Origin: Halorussus halobius
GTDB taxonomy: Archaea > Halobacteriota > Halobacteria > Halobacteriales > Haladaptataceae
Direction: 5' to 3'
Assembly (NCBI RefSeq): GCF_004765805.1
Contig: NZ_ML219773.1
Coordinates: 682,001-746,000, forward strand
DNA: 64,000 bases
Part shown: positions 25,311 through 33,044 of the stretch, piece after piece
How the letters are laid out: every line of letters begins with the position of its first letter
How positions within the stretch are numbered: position 1 is the stretch's first letter
Program-made: the position numbers and the translations under genes
Notes under the pieces: generated by a model
What the model was told of the DNA's origin: nothing
Database searches by the model: none
What the model saw: only the letters and a program-made list of their open reading frames with translations

Positions 25311-25643
25311 ATGACCGAGTACACCGTCGAGTTCGTCGGCACGGGCGAGACCATACGGGTCTCCGAGACGGAGACCATCCTGAGCCGGTGTATCGAGGAG
25401 GGCGTCGCGCAGGAGTACTCCTGCCGGGTCGGGATGTGTCTGGCCTGCTCGGCGAAAATCGTCGAGGGCGAGGTGACTCAACCGGCCGCCAGAGGCCTGA
25501 CCGACGAGGAGGCCGAGGCGTACGCGCTGACCTGCATGGCCCGACCCCAAAGCGACCTCGTGCTCGACCGGGGCAAGTATCCGCCGAGCATCGAGGATGC
25601 GGCCGCGACCGGCGAGGGTGAGGCTGCGGCGGCCGACGACTGA
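25311..25643 (+). CDS. 2Fe-2S plant-type ferredoxin
   Basis: The 110-residue electron carrier shows the plant-type cluster motif SCRVGMCLACSAKI (Cys-x4-Cys-x2-Cys), with the fourth ligand in LTCMARPQSDLVL. Haloarchaeal main ferredoxins have an extra N-terminal domain of about 30 residues; this one lacks it, so it is a shorter paralogue. The acidic Ala/Glu/Asp tail is typical. Its start is leaderless relative to GATAAAGAGTTT about 30 bp upstream. The shared promoter with the geranylgeranyl reductase suggests it is that enzyme's donor, perhaps reduced by PorAB or KorAB. Confidence 0.9.
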   Translation: MTEYTVEFVGTGETIRVSETETILSRCIEEGVAQEYSCRVGMCLACSAKIVEGEVTQPAARGLTDEEAEAYALTCMARPQSDLVLDRGKYPPSIEDAAATGEGEAAAADD

Positions 25644-25816
25644 ACGTCCAGCGCTCTTCTGGCGGAGACGCATTCCCGGGCCCCGACCACCCGCGGATTT
25701 CGGCCGTTGAACCGGACCACGCCTCTGGCGGACTGCACGGCGAGGCGCGCCGAGGGGTTTCGAGCGACCGTGACTCGTGCACTGGGTGCGGGACCCGGTG
25801 GGGAGGCGTCGTCACT

Positions 25817-26629
25817 CTACGACCGATTCGCCTCGAACCAGTCGGCACCGTAGTCCACGACCGCACGCTGGTCGAGGAGTTTCGCGTCCGCGGGGCCGAC
25901 CGCGCCGCGAGTGACCGCTTCCGGGCGGTCGTCCTCGAAGTCTTGGCCCGCGTCGGCGAAGTCGTCGGCGTCGTATTCGAGTTGCTCGAACGCGACGAAC
26001 TCTTGCTCGCCGTCGTCGTCAAGGACCGGCACGGTCTGGTTCGAGACGCCCTGCTCGCGGTCGGCGCGGTGTTCGGCGAGGTGGAGCGAGGTGTTGGTGT
26101 CGTGGTCGGTGCCCAGCATCAGGACGGTTCCCCCGCGGTCGTACACGGCCGCCAGCGGCGATTTTTCGCCCATCCCGTGGTCGTAGCTGTGGCCGGCGAC
26201 TACCTCCTCGGCGTTCGCGCCCCACGCCGCGAACGAGTAGACGGGGTGGCGGCTGCGTCGGACATCGGGATACTTTCGGAAGCACTCCGGAATCGAACCC
26301 ACGCCCCGGGTGGGCGTCACGTCCGGCCGATACGGGGGTCGCTCGGTCCGGATGACGTCCTCCCAGTCGTCGGGAACCGGCGGGTTGTGCCACCGGGAGG
26401 GGTCGGAGTACTGGGGCGAGTGGGTCGGCATCACCAGCGTCCCCTCGGGCGTGAGGGCCCCCATCAGCGCGTCCACGACCGCGGGCGGGCCGCCCGTGAC
26501 CCACCCGAGCGACGACAGCGACGAGTGGACCAGCAGGGTGTCGCCGGGTTCGACGCCGAGGTCGGCGAGGTCGCCCGCGATTCGGTCGGGCGTCATGGGC
26601 TCGTCGGTCTGCTCGATGCGTTCTTCCAT
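25817..26629 (-). CDS. AAC(3)-family N-acetyltransferase
   Basis: The 270-residue protein matches the aminoglycoside 3-N-acetyltransferase (Antibiotic_NAT) fold: GDTLLVHSSLSSLGWVTGG near residue 30, PEGTLVMPTHS, SRHPVYSFAAWGANAEEVVA, and PLAAVYDRGGTVLMLGTDHD with the conserved HLAEHRA. Enzymes of this fold acetylate amines with acetyl-CoA. In haloarchaea, which are not targets of these drugs, the natural substrate is probably another amine or sugar. A TATA-like ACTTTTCTC about 28 bp upstream supports the start. It is isolated between the ferredoxin and rhodanese genes. Confidence 0.85.
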   Translation of the reverse strand: MEERIEQTDEPMTPDRIAGDLADLGVEPGDTLLVHSSLSSLGWVTGGPPAVVDALMGALTPEGTLVMPTHSPQYSDPSRWHNPPVPDDWEDVIRTERPPYRPDVTPTRGVGSIPECFRKYPDVRRSRHPVYSFAAWGANAEEVVAGHSYDHGMGEKSPLAAVYDRGGTVLMLGTDHDTNTSLHLAEHRADREQGVSNQTVPVLDDDGEQEFVAFEQLEYDADDFADAGQDFEDDRPEAVTRGAVGPADAKLLDQRAVVDYGADWFEANRS

Positions 26630-26781
26630 GTGGGGACGTGTTCCGTCGGCGAGAAAAGTGTTGCCGCGGCTAGCGTATCGCTACCGCGGCCCGAGGGGCG
26701 AGACGGCGATGGGACCGACCGCGAGCGCCGCCCCGTCACGCGCCGGGTCGAACGACTCGGTGGCCGTGTGCCCGTCTCGGG

Positions 26782-28053
26782 TCAGTCCTCGGCCGCGACC
26801 GCGCAGTTGTTCGGCCCCAGTTCCATCTCGAACGCCGTCTCGTCGTCGACCGACTCCCGGCCGAGATTCGCGGGAACGATGTCCCCGTAGTTGGCGGGCC
26901 GGGGCGGGAGCGAGTCGAGGACCCGAGCCGCGAACGCGCCCCGGTCGTCGCCGAGTCGGAGACGCTCGCGCACCGCACCGACGCGCGCGGCGTAGGCGTC
27001 GTTCTCGCCGGGATTGGGCGACTCGTCGGGGCGGCGGTGGCCGGGCGCGACCAGCACGCCGTCGGGGAGCGCGAGCAGTCGGTCGGTCAGCGTGTCGTAC
27101 AGCGTCTCCGCGAGGTCGCGCGCACCGTCCGCGTCTCGCGGGTCGACCTGCTCCCCGCTGGTCCCGTCCGAGTCGCCGTGGGCCTCGCGCTCCAAATCCG
27201 GCCGGCCGAAACTGTCGGTGAACAGCGCGTCGCCCGAGAGCAGTACGTCGCCGAGCCGGAACGCGGTCAGTTCGGTCGTGTGGCCCGGCGCGTGGACGGC
27301 AGTCAGGGCGGCGTCGCCGACGACCAGTTCGTCGCCGTCGCCGACCAGTCGGGCGTCGAACGCGAGGCCGCGCTCGTCGGCCCCGGCGGGGAGGACGGCC
27401 TCGATTCCGGACCCGGCGTCGACGCCAGCGCGGTCGGTCCCGGCGAGCGCCTGCACGCCCGAGAGGTGGTCTGCGTGAACGTGCGTGTCGACCGCGTACC
27501 GGAGGGTCGCGCCCCGGTCGGCCGCGTCGGCCGCGTAGCGGTCGGCGAACGCCCGGAGCGGGTCGATTACTGCGGCCTCGTCCCCGGCGACGACGAGGTA
27601 GGAGAGACAGCCGCTCGCGGGCCGGTCGTACTGGACCACGGCGACGCCCTCGGGGAGCGCGTCGGCCGGGAGGTCGCGGGCGACGTACAGCCGCGCCCAG
27701 CCGTGCATTCCGTCCGAGAGGTTGCGCGCGTCGACGCCTTCCGCGCGCAGTCGCTCGGCCACGGTGGCGCTGACCTCCCCGCGCGGGCAGACCGCGACGA
27801 CCGGTTCGGGGAGGTCGAGGTCCGCCGCGAGGTCGGCCACCTCGCCGCGCGCCGTCGCGGCCGCGAACTCACTGTAGGGAGTCTGTGCGCGCTCGACGTC
27901 CCCGCCGGTAATCCGCCACGCCTCTGCCTCCTCGCGGTTGCGCACGTCGAGCAGGCCGACGCGCTCGCCCCGCCGGAGCCGGTCGTAGAGGGCTTCGGGC
28001 GTCACCGAGTCGGCGCTCTTCTCTGAAGTGTGGTCCGCAGTGTCGTCGGTCAT
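26782..28053 (-). CDS. Rhodanese domain fused to metallo-beta-lactamase hydrolase
   Basis: The 423-residue protein has an N-terminal rhodanese-like domain (about 15-125). It includes VGLLDVRNREEAEAWRI and the active loop VAVCPRGEVSATVAERL, with the sulfur-accepting cysteine. A metallo-beta-lactamase domain (about 135-400) carries THVHADHLSG and HAPGHTTELTAF. Such proteins are related to persulfide dioxygenases (ETHE1/Blh type), and sulfide or persulfide detoxification is the likely role. The usual order is MBL first and rhodanese last; here it is reversed. The ATG at 28053 opens the protein; the longer frame upstream runs through a G-type repeat and is rejected. Confidence 0.82.
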   Translation of the reverse strand: MTDDTADHTSEKSADSVTPEALYDRLRRGERVGLLDVRNREEAEAWRITGGDVERAQTPYSEFAAATARGEVADLAADLDLPEPVVAVCPRGEVSATVAERLRAEGVDARNLSDGMHGWARLYVARDLPADALPEGVAVVQYDRPASGCLSYLVVAGDEAAVIDPLRAFADRYAADAADRGATLRYAVDTHVHADHLSGVQALAGTDRAGVDAGSGIEAVLPAGADERGLAFDARLVGDGDELVVGDAALTAVHAPGHTTELTAFRLGDVLLSGDALFTDSFGRPDLEREAHGDSDGTSGEQVDPRDADGARDLAETLYDTLTDRLLALPDGVLVAPGHRRPDESPNPGENDAYAARVGAVRERLRLGDDRGAFAARVLDSLPPRPANYGDIVPANLGRESVDDETAFEMELGPNNCAVAAED

Positions 28054-28149
28054 ATCTGTGTGTTGGCTTCCCACCGAGAAAACGCTGTGGCAGGTGCGGG
28101 GATTGGTCAGCGAAGCGGTCGGAGTTGGAACGTCCTCGAACGTCCTCGG

Positions 28150-28267
28150 CGCGCTCTCTGACAATGCTGGAACCGCAAACACATTCCCGAAAGCCCTCGG
28201 CGCGCTCGCGGTCGCTGAGACGACCACGCGGTGCGCGAGCGCGCCTCGCCCTTTCAGTCCGCCAAGG
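28150..28267 (-). repeat. G-type structured repeat, copy A (central hairpin deleted)
   Basis: On the minus strand it begins GGCGGACTGAAAGGGCGAGG and keeps the outer helix (CGCGCTCGCG with CGCGAGCGCG, 28234-28243 and 28201-28210). The inner 32-nt hairpin seen in copies C and D is missing. The tail reads GAGGGCTTTCGGGAATGTG and TTTGCGGTTCC. It fills most of the 310-bp gap 28054-28363; nothing else is seen there. Confidence 0.55.
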
Positions 28268-28363
28268 GCGGTAGATGTGTCACCGGCCGAAACCGGCCGT
28301 CGTCGAACGTGTCGGAACACCGTAAACGCGTCTTGAGTCGGAACCGAATCGACTTTCGTCCGT

Positions 28364-28765
28364 CTACTCGCCGTCGTGAGGGAGCGACAGCACGACCGCA
28401 GTGCCCGACAGCACGCGCTCGCCGTCGGCCTCGGCTTCGGTTTCGACCCGGAGGCGGTCCTCGCCCAGTTCCTCCGCGACGGTCGCGGTCGCGGTGACGG
28501 TCCGGCCGGGCGCGACCGGTTTCTCGAAGTCGAGGTCTTGGGAGACGTAGACGATGTCGCCCGGCAGGTCCGCGAGTGCCGCGCTCACGACCCCCGCCGT
28601 GAGCATCCCGTGGGCGACTCGCCCGCCGAACAGCCCCTCGGCGGCGTACTCGTCGTCGAGGTGGAGCGGGTTGTCGTCGCCCACCACGTCGGCGTAGTCG
28701 TCGATGGTCTCCTCGGTGACCGTCAGGCTCGCCTCCGCAGCGTCGGCCACAGTTGCGACTGGCAT
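28364..28765 (-). CDS. MaoC-family (R-enoyl-CoA) hydratase
   Basis: The 133-residue hot-dog-fold protein has the hydratase-2 motif: YADVVGDDNPLHLDDEYA, with the catalytic Asp and His, then GLFGGRVAHGMLTAGVVSA. The FEKPVAPGRTVTATATV strand is typical. It hydrates trans-2-enoyl-CoA to R-3-hydroxyacyl-CoA, used in beta-oxidation or PHA supply in haloarchaea. It is divergent from the alpha/beta hydrolase gene. I chose the ATG at 28765 because it gives the family N-terminus; the 35-codon extension upstream overlaps the promoter. Acyl-CoA ligase downstream of the divergent gene supports an acyl-CoA role. Confidence 0.88.
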   Translation of the reverse strand: MPVATVADAAEASLTVTEETIDDYADVVGDDNPLHLDDEYAAEGLFGGRVAHGMLTAGVVSAALADLPGDIVYVSQDLDFEKPVAPGRTVTATATVAEELGEDRLRVETEAEADGERVLSGTAVVLSLPHDGE

Positions 28766-28853
28766 GCGAATGCGTGGGGTCGCGCGCCGAATCAATCCGG
28801 GGGTTAACATGTAAAACAGACCTTTGAAGGCGGGTACGTCCGTGGATTTCGGT

Positions 28854-29720
28854 ATGCCACATGCGGACAACGACGGCGTCTCGCTCTCCTACGAGGTCGT
28901 CGAACCGACGGGCCGGACCGACGGGGCGGCCGGGAGCGTCGAGTCGGACGACGACCCGGCGGACGGGACCGACCCCGAGACCGTCGCGCTCGTGGAGGGA
29001 CTGGGCTACGGCCGGTGGATGTGGAACTGGCAGCGCGACCGCCTCGCCGACGAGGGGTACCGCGTCGTGGTGTGGGACAACCGGGGCGCGGGCGACTCCG
29101 ACGCGCCAGAGGGACCGTACACTATCGCCGAGATGGCGAGCGACCTCGAAGCGGTCCTCGCGGACGCCGGCGTCGAGCGCGCCCACGTCGTCGGCGCGAG
29201 CATGGGCGGGATGATAGCCCAGCAGTACGCGCTCGACTACGACCGCGCGGCGTCGCTCGGCCTGCTCTGCACCAGTCACGGCGGCGACGAAGCCCACGAC
29301 GTGCCGCCCGAGACCCAGGCCCGGATGTTCGACGTGCCCGACGACGCCGACGAGCGCGAGGCCATCCGGTACAAGATGGCCCCCGCGATGACCGACGAGT
29401 TCCGCGAGGAAAACGACGACCTGATAGCCGACATCGTGGACTGGCGGCTGGAGTCGGACGCGTCCGACGCCGCCCGCGAGGCCCAGGCCGCCGGGGTGAT
29501 GGCGTTCGACGCGAGCGACCGCCTCGGGGAAATCGGGATACCGGCGCTGGTCGCCCACGGCACCGCCGACGAGGTGTTGCCGGTCGAGAACGCCGACCTG
29601 CTCCACGAGAAGCTACCGAACAGCCGACTCGCACTCTTCGAGGGCGGGCCGCACCTGTTCTTCGTAGAGCGGGCCGACGACGTGAACGACCGACTCGTGG
29701 CGTTCCTCGACGATGTTTAG
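28854..29720 (+). CDS. Alpha/beta-fold hydrolase
   Basis: The 288-residue protein shows the classical triad: nucleophile elbow HVVGASMGGMIAQQYALDY, acid in ALVAHGTADEVLPVEN, and histidine in LFEGGPHLFFVE. The oxyanion region is VEGLGYGRWMWNWQRD and the early strand VVVWDNRGAGDSDAP. It resembles haloalkane, epoxide and ester hydrolases; the substrate is unknown. A 20-residue acidic linker near residue 25 is a halophile feature. Its stop overlaps the start of the acyl-CoA ligase (29713-29720), so the two are coupled and may act on the same compound. Confidence 0.83.
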   Translation: MPHADNDGVSLSYEVVEPTGRTDGAAGSVESDDDPADGTDPETVALVEGLGYGRWMWNWQRDRLADEGYRVVVWDNRGAGDSDAPEGPYTIAEMASDLEAVLADAGVERAHVVGASMGGMIAQQYALDYDRAASLGLLCTSHGGDEAHDVPPETQARMFDVPDDADEREAIRYKMAPAMTDEFREENDDLIADIVDWRLESDASDAAREAQAAGVMAFDASDRLGEIGIPALVAHGTADEVLPVENADLLHEKLPNSRLALFEGGPHLFFVERADDVNDRLVAFLDDV

Positions 29721-31314
29721 CCACGACCAGCGACCCTACGACTGGGTGGGGGCGTGGAGCGAGAAGCGCGCGCAGTTGTCGCCCGACGCGGTTGGGCTCG
29801 TGGACGCCACCACGGGCGAGCGCTACACCTACGCCGACCTCGACCGGCGCGCGAACCGGGTCGCCCGACTTCTCCGCGAACGCGGGGTCGCGGCGAGCGA
29901 CGACGAACCCGACGGTGCAGGTGGGGCCGAGGACGCCGGCGAGCGCGTCGCCGTCCTGTCGCGAAATCGCCCGGAACTGGTCGACCTGTTTTTCGCCACG
30001 GCCAAGACCGGCGGCGTCCTCGCGCCCCTCTCACACCGGCTCGCGGCGGGCGAACTGGTCGCGATGCTGAACGACGTCGACCCCGAACTGCTCGTGGTCG
30101 AGGAGCCGTTCGCCGACCTCGCGGACGACGTGCTGGCGCGCGAGGAGCGCGAATTCGACTGCTCGGTACTCGCGCTCGGGACCGGCGACGCGAGCGCCAC
30201 CGCCGACCACCGAGCGTGGTCGGACGCCCTGCCCGACGACGACTCGCCGGTCGAGACGGCCGACGTCTCGATGGACGACCCGCACCTGTTTCTCCACACC
30301 GGCGGGTCGACCGGCGTGCCCAAGGAGACGGTCCTCACTCACGGCTCGGTCCTCTGGAACTCCTTTAACACCATCACGGCGTGGGGCCTGCGTCCGGAGG
30401 ACGTCACCCCGATGGTGTTCCCGATGTTCCACACCGGCGGCTGGAACGTCCTCACCGTGCCCATGTTCCACCTCGGCGCGACGGTCGTCCTCGCGCGGGA
30501 GTTCGAGCCGAGCGAAGTACTCCACCTCGTCGAGTCGGAGGGCGCGACCGTCCTCGTGGCGGTCCCGGCAGTCCTCCGGATGATGGCCGCTCACGACGAC
30601 TGGGCCGACACGGACCTCTCGACGCTCCGGTTGGCCAAGTCCGGCGGCGGCCCCTGCCGCGAGTCGGTGATGGAAGCGTGGTGGGACCGGGACGTGAAGC
30701 TCTCGCAGGGGTACGGGCTGACCGAGTGCGGCCCGAACAACTTCACGATGCCCGACGGCTGGCCCACCGAGAAGGCCGACAGCGTGGGCGTCCCCGCGAT
30801 GCACGTCGACGCGCGAATCGTCGACGACGACGGGGAAACGCTCCCGCCGGGGGAAATCGGCGAACTCGAACTCGCCAGCCCCCACGCCGCCGACCGCTAC
30901 TGGCACAACGCCGAGGAGACCGAAGCGACGTTCGGCTCTGGGTGGGTCTCGACCGGCGACCTCGCCCGGACCGACGAGGAGGGGTACGTCTACGTCGAAG
31001 GCCGGAAGAAGAACATGTACGTCTCGGGCGGCGAGAACGTCTATCCTGCCGCCGTCGAGGACCGCATCGCCGACCACCCCGGCGTCGAGGAGGTCGTGGT
31101 CGTCCCGGTCCCCGACGACCAGTGGGGACAGGTGGGCAAGGCCGTGGTGCAGGGCGACGAGTCGCTGACCCTCGAGGACCTCACGAGCTTCCTCGACGGG
31201 AAACTCGCGCGGTTCAAACACCCCCGGAAACTCGCGTTCGTCGACGAGATGCCCACCTCGGGCCCCTCGAAAATCGACCGGCAGGCCGTCGAGCGCGAGT
31301 TCGGCGCGGAGTAG
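29713..31314 (+). CDS. Acyl-CoA ligase (AMP-dependent synthetase)
   Basis: The 533-residue enzyme activates a carboxylic acid with ATP and CoA. The adenylation core motifs are present: LHTGGSTGVPKETVLTH (P-loop), YGLTECGPNNF, GWVSTGDLARTDEEGYVYVEGR with the conserved Asp and Arg, and the catalytic lysine at TSGPSKIDRQ near the C-terminus. It belongs to the fatty-acyl/medium-chain ligase branch; the exact acid is unknown. It overlaps the alpha/beta hydrolase gene by eight bases, suggesting that hydrolysis of an ester is followed by activation of the released acid. The MaoC gene is divergent to this pair. Confidence 0.88.
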   Translation: MFSHDQRPYDWVGAWSEKRAQLSPDAVGLVDATTGERYTYADLDRRANRVARLLRERGVAASDDEPDGAGGAEDAGERVAVLSRNRPELVDLFFATAKTGGVLAPLSHRLAAGELVAMLNDVDPELLVVEEPFADLADDVLAREEREFDCSVLALGTGDASATADHRAWSDALPDDDSPVETADVSMDDPHLFLHTGGSTGVPKETVLTHGSVLWNSFNTITAWGLRPEDVTPMVFPMFHTGGWNVLTVPMFHLGATVVLAREFEPSEVLHLVESEGATVLVAVPAVLRMMAAHDDWADTDLSTLRLAKSGGGPCRESVMEAWWDRDVKLSQGYGLTECGPNNFTMPDGWPTEKADSVGVPAMHVDARIVDDDGETLPPGEIGELELASPHAADRYWHNAEETEATFGSGWVSTGDLARTDEEGYVYVEGRKKNMYVSGGENVYPAAVEDRIADHPGVEEVVVVPVPDDQWGQVGKAVVQGDESLTLEDLTSFLDGKLARFKHPRKLAFVDEMPTSGPSKIDRQAVEREFGAE

Positions 31315-31423
31315 CCCCGACGCTCGACGGGACTCCGGGAACCGAACCGTCGAATCCGGCCGCGTTCGGTGGCGCAGGTCGAACTCGGTCACGCGGTGGT
31401 GCACGAGATGGTATTCCACGTCG

Positions 31424-31512
31424 GCGCGCGCTGGCGCGACCCCGTGTCGCGCCAACTGCGCGAGGGAGGCGAGCGCGTTCAGGCGCTCGCCGAGGCTGGG
31501 GAGGGGTGAGGC
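31424..31512 (+). repeat. F-type two-hairpin repeat, copy 3
   Basis: Hairpin 1 is TGGCGCGAC (31432-31440), loop CCCGT, GTCGCGCCA (31446-31454). Hairpin 2 is GGCGAGCGC (31468-31476), loop GTTCAG, GCGCTCGCC (31483-31491). The end is GAGGCTGGGGAGGGGTGAGG. It follows the acyl-CoA ligase stop by 110 bp and is separated from the G repeat by a GCGGT-rich tract (31513-31579). Confidence 0.65.
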
Positions 31513-31579
31513 CCGCTGTCGCGGTGCGGGTGCGGGGTGGTGTGGATGCGGTGCTGTGCGGATGCGGTGCGGTCGCCTT

Positions 31580-31772
31580 GGCGGACTGAAAGGGCGAGGC
31601 GCGCTCGCGTTCACTTCAGTCGTCTCAGCGACCGCTATTCGACGCAACCACGTCCGTCGAATATGTCGCTGAGCGACCGCGAGCGCGCCGAGGGCTTTCG
31701 GGAATGTGTTTGCGGTTCCAACGTCGTCGAAGAGCGCACCGAGGGCGTTCGAGGCTGTGGTTGCAATTCTGC
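31580..31772 (+). repeat. G-type structured repeat, copy B
   Basis: It starts GGCGGACTGAAAGGGCGAGG. Three nested helices are visible: CGCGCTCGCG (31600-31609) with CGCGAGCGCG (31678-31687); CTCAGCGAC (31624-31632) with GTCGCTGAG (31665-31673); TATTCGACG (31636-31644) with CGTCGAATA (31655-31663). Two tandem tail units follow, each with GAGGGC, TTCG and TTGCGGTT-like strings. The gap 31315-31860 contains only these repeats and the promoter of the next gene. Confidence 0.65.
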
Positions 31773-31860
31773 TGCTTGAGAATGTGTCACTACTCGAACT
31801 GCTGTTTCTGAACACCATCCACGCGTACTTTTAAATACGAGAGCGGGACGAAACCGGGCC

Positions 31861-32430
31861 ATGTCCGACGACGACGCGCTCGCCGACCGACTCGACGCGG
31901 TCGAACGCGCCCTGACCGACGAGGACCTCTCGGTGCCCGACCTCGGCGACGCCGCCGAACTCACCCGCGAGGTCGAGTCGCTGTCGGCTCGCCTCGACGA
32001 CATCGAGGACCGACTCGACGACCTCGACGCCGCCACGCAGGCGCTCCGGGGGTACGTCGGCAACGTCCGCGCGGTCAACGACGAGGTCGAGCGCCGAGCC
32101 GACGCCGCGCTGGCGAAGGCCGAGTCGCTGGAAGCCGACCTCGACGCACTCGAATCCGAGCGACCCGACGCGCCGGACGCGTCGCCCGAGCCGCGAGTCC
32201 GGCCGACCGCTCGCGGGCCCTCCGCGCGCGAGGAGACGCCTTCGAGTGACCCGACCGCTTCGACCGAGTGTGGCTGTCCGCGTCGGTGTGGAGCGCACGC
32301 TCCGCCGGGCGAAAGGCCCTACGAGCGAAGCGAACGGTCCGCCACGACCCCTCGGGGAGAGACCAGCGACGCGGAATCGAGCGTGCTGGCCCGACTCGCG
32401 AGCGCGCTGTCGCGGACGGAGGGGCAGTAG
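31861..32430 (+). CDS. Haloarchaeal acidic coiled-coil protein (DUF7310-like)
   Basis: The 189-residue protein has an N-terminal acidic coiled coil (about 5-100; LADRLDAVERALTDEDLSVP, then SLSARLDDIEDRLDDLDAAT) and a low-complexity C-terminal half. It fits the haloarchaeal family I recall as DUF7310, normally next to a DUF7311 protein and secretion-type ATPase genes. TTTTAAATAC about 28 bp upstream supports a leaderless ATG. Residues about 136-160 form an atypical basic Cys/Pro/Arg patch encoded by short palindromes (32265-32345), like a small DNA insertion read through in frame. The stop overlaps the next start. Confidence 0.7.
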   Translation: MSDDDALADRLDAVERALTDEDLSVPDLGDAAELTREVESLSARLDDIEDRLDDLDAATQALRGYVGNVRAVNDEVERRADAALAKAESLEADLDALESERPDAPDASPEPRVRPTARGPSAREETPSSDPTASTECGCPRRCGAHAPPGERPYERSERSATTPRGETSDAESSVLARLASALSRTEGQ

Positions 32431-32993
32431 TGTTGCGGCTGGTGCTGGGCGTCGCGCTGGCCGCGGCACTCCTCGGAGCGGTCGCGCCCGCGCTGGAGGA
32501 CGCCCGCGCGACCCGGACAGACCGTCTCGCCGCGCGCGAACTCGACCGCGTCGCGGCGGCGGCCGAGTCGCTCGCCCGGGAGGAAGCCCCCGGCGCGCGC
32601 CGAACGCTCGACCTTTCGCTTCCCGGGGATTCGCCCACGACCGCGCCGCTGGCGTTCGTCGCGCTCGGCGGCGTTCCGAGCGGGGAGACCGCTCCCGTGG
32701 ACCGACGTGGGGCGAGGACCGACGACGAGCGGGGCGTGCTCGCGTATCGACTCGCCGGCGGACCGGTCGAGGTCAGGCGAGTCGGTCTCGACCTGCGCGC
32801 GGGCGGAGACGGGACGCGAGGCGAATCGGACTCGCGAGCGCTCGTCTTGCGCGGTGGCGGTACCTACCACCTGACGCTCCGACTGGTCAGGAATCGAGGG
32901 CGGCCGACGGTCGCGGTGGCGGTCGGACGCTCGGTGGGTCGTGCGACCACGCTGGCGCGAGCGAAACCGCCGCCGACCGCAGCGGTTCGGTGA
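32430..32993 (+). CDS. Haloarchaeal membrane-anchored protein (DUF7311-like)
   Basis: The 187-residue protein starts at GTG 32430, sharing a base with the TAG stop of the preceding gene. The start (M)LRLVLGVALAAALLGAVAP is a single hydrophobic anchor, followed by ALEDARATRTDRLAARELDR, a pilin-like arrangement. The rest is beta-rich (RRTLDLSLPGDSP, GGTYHLTLRLVRN). It matches my memory of DUF7311, linked to archaeal type II/IV secretion-like clusters. Here the expected ATPase and TadC-like genes are absent, replaced by a SAM hydrolase gene. The function is unknown. Confidence 0.68.
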   Translation: MLRLVLGVALAAALLGAVAPALEDARATRTDRLAARELDRVAAAAESLAREEAPGARRTLDLSLPGDSPTTAPLAFVALGGVPSGETAPVDRRGARTDDERGVLAYRLAGGPVEVRRVGLDLRAGGDGTRGESDSRALVLRGGGTYHLTLRLVRNRGRPTVAVAVGRSVGRATTLARAKPPPTAAVR

Positions 32994-33044
32994 CGGCACG
33001 CCGAGTCCCGACCGTTTACGGCCGCCAAGCGCCAACCGTCGGGC

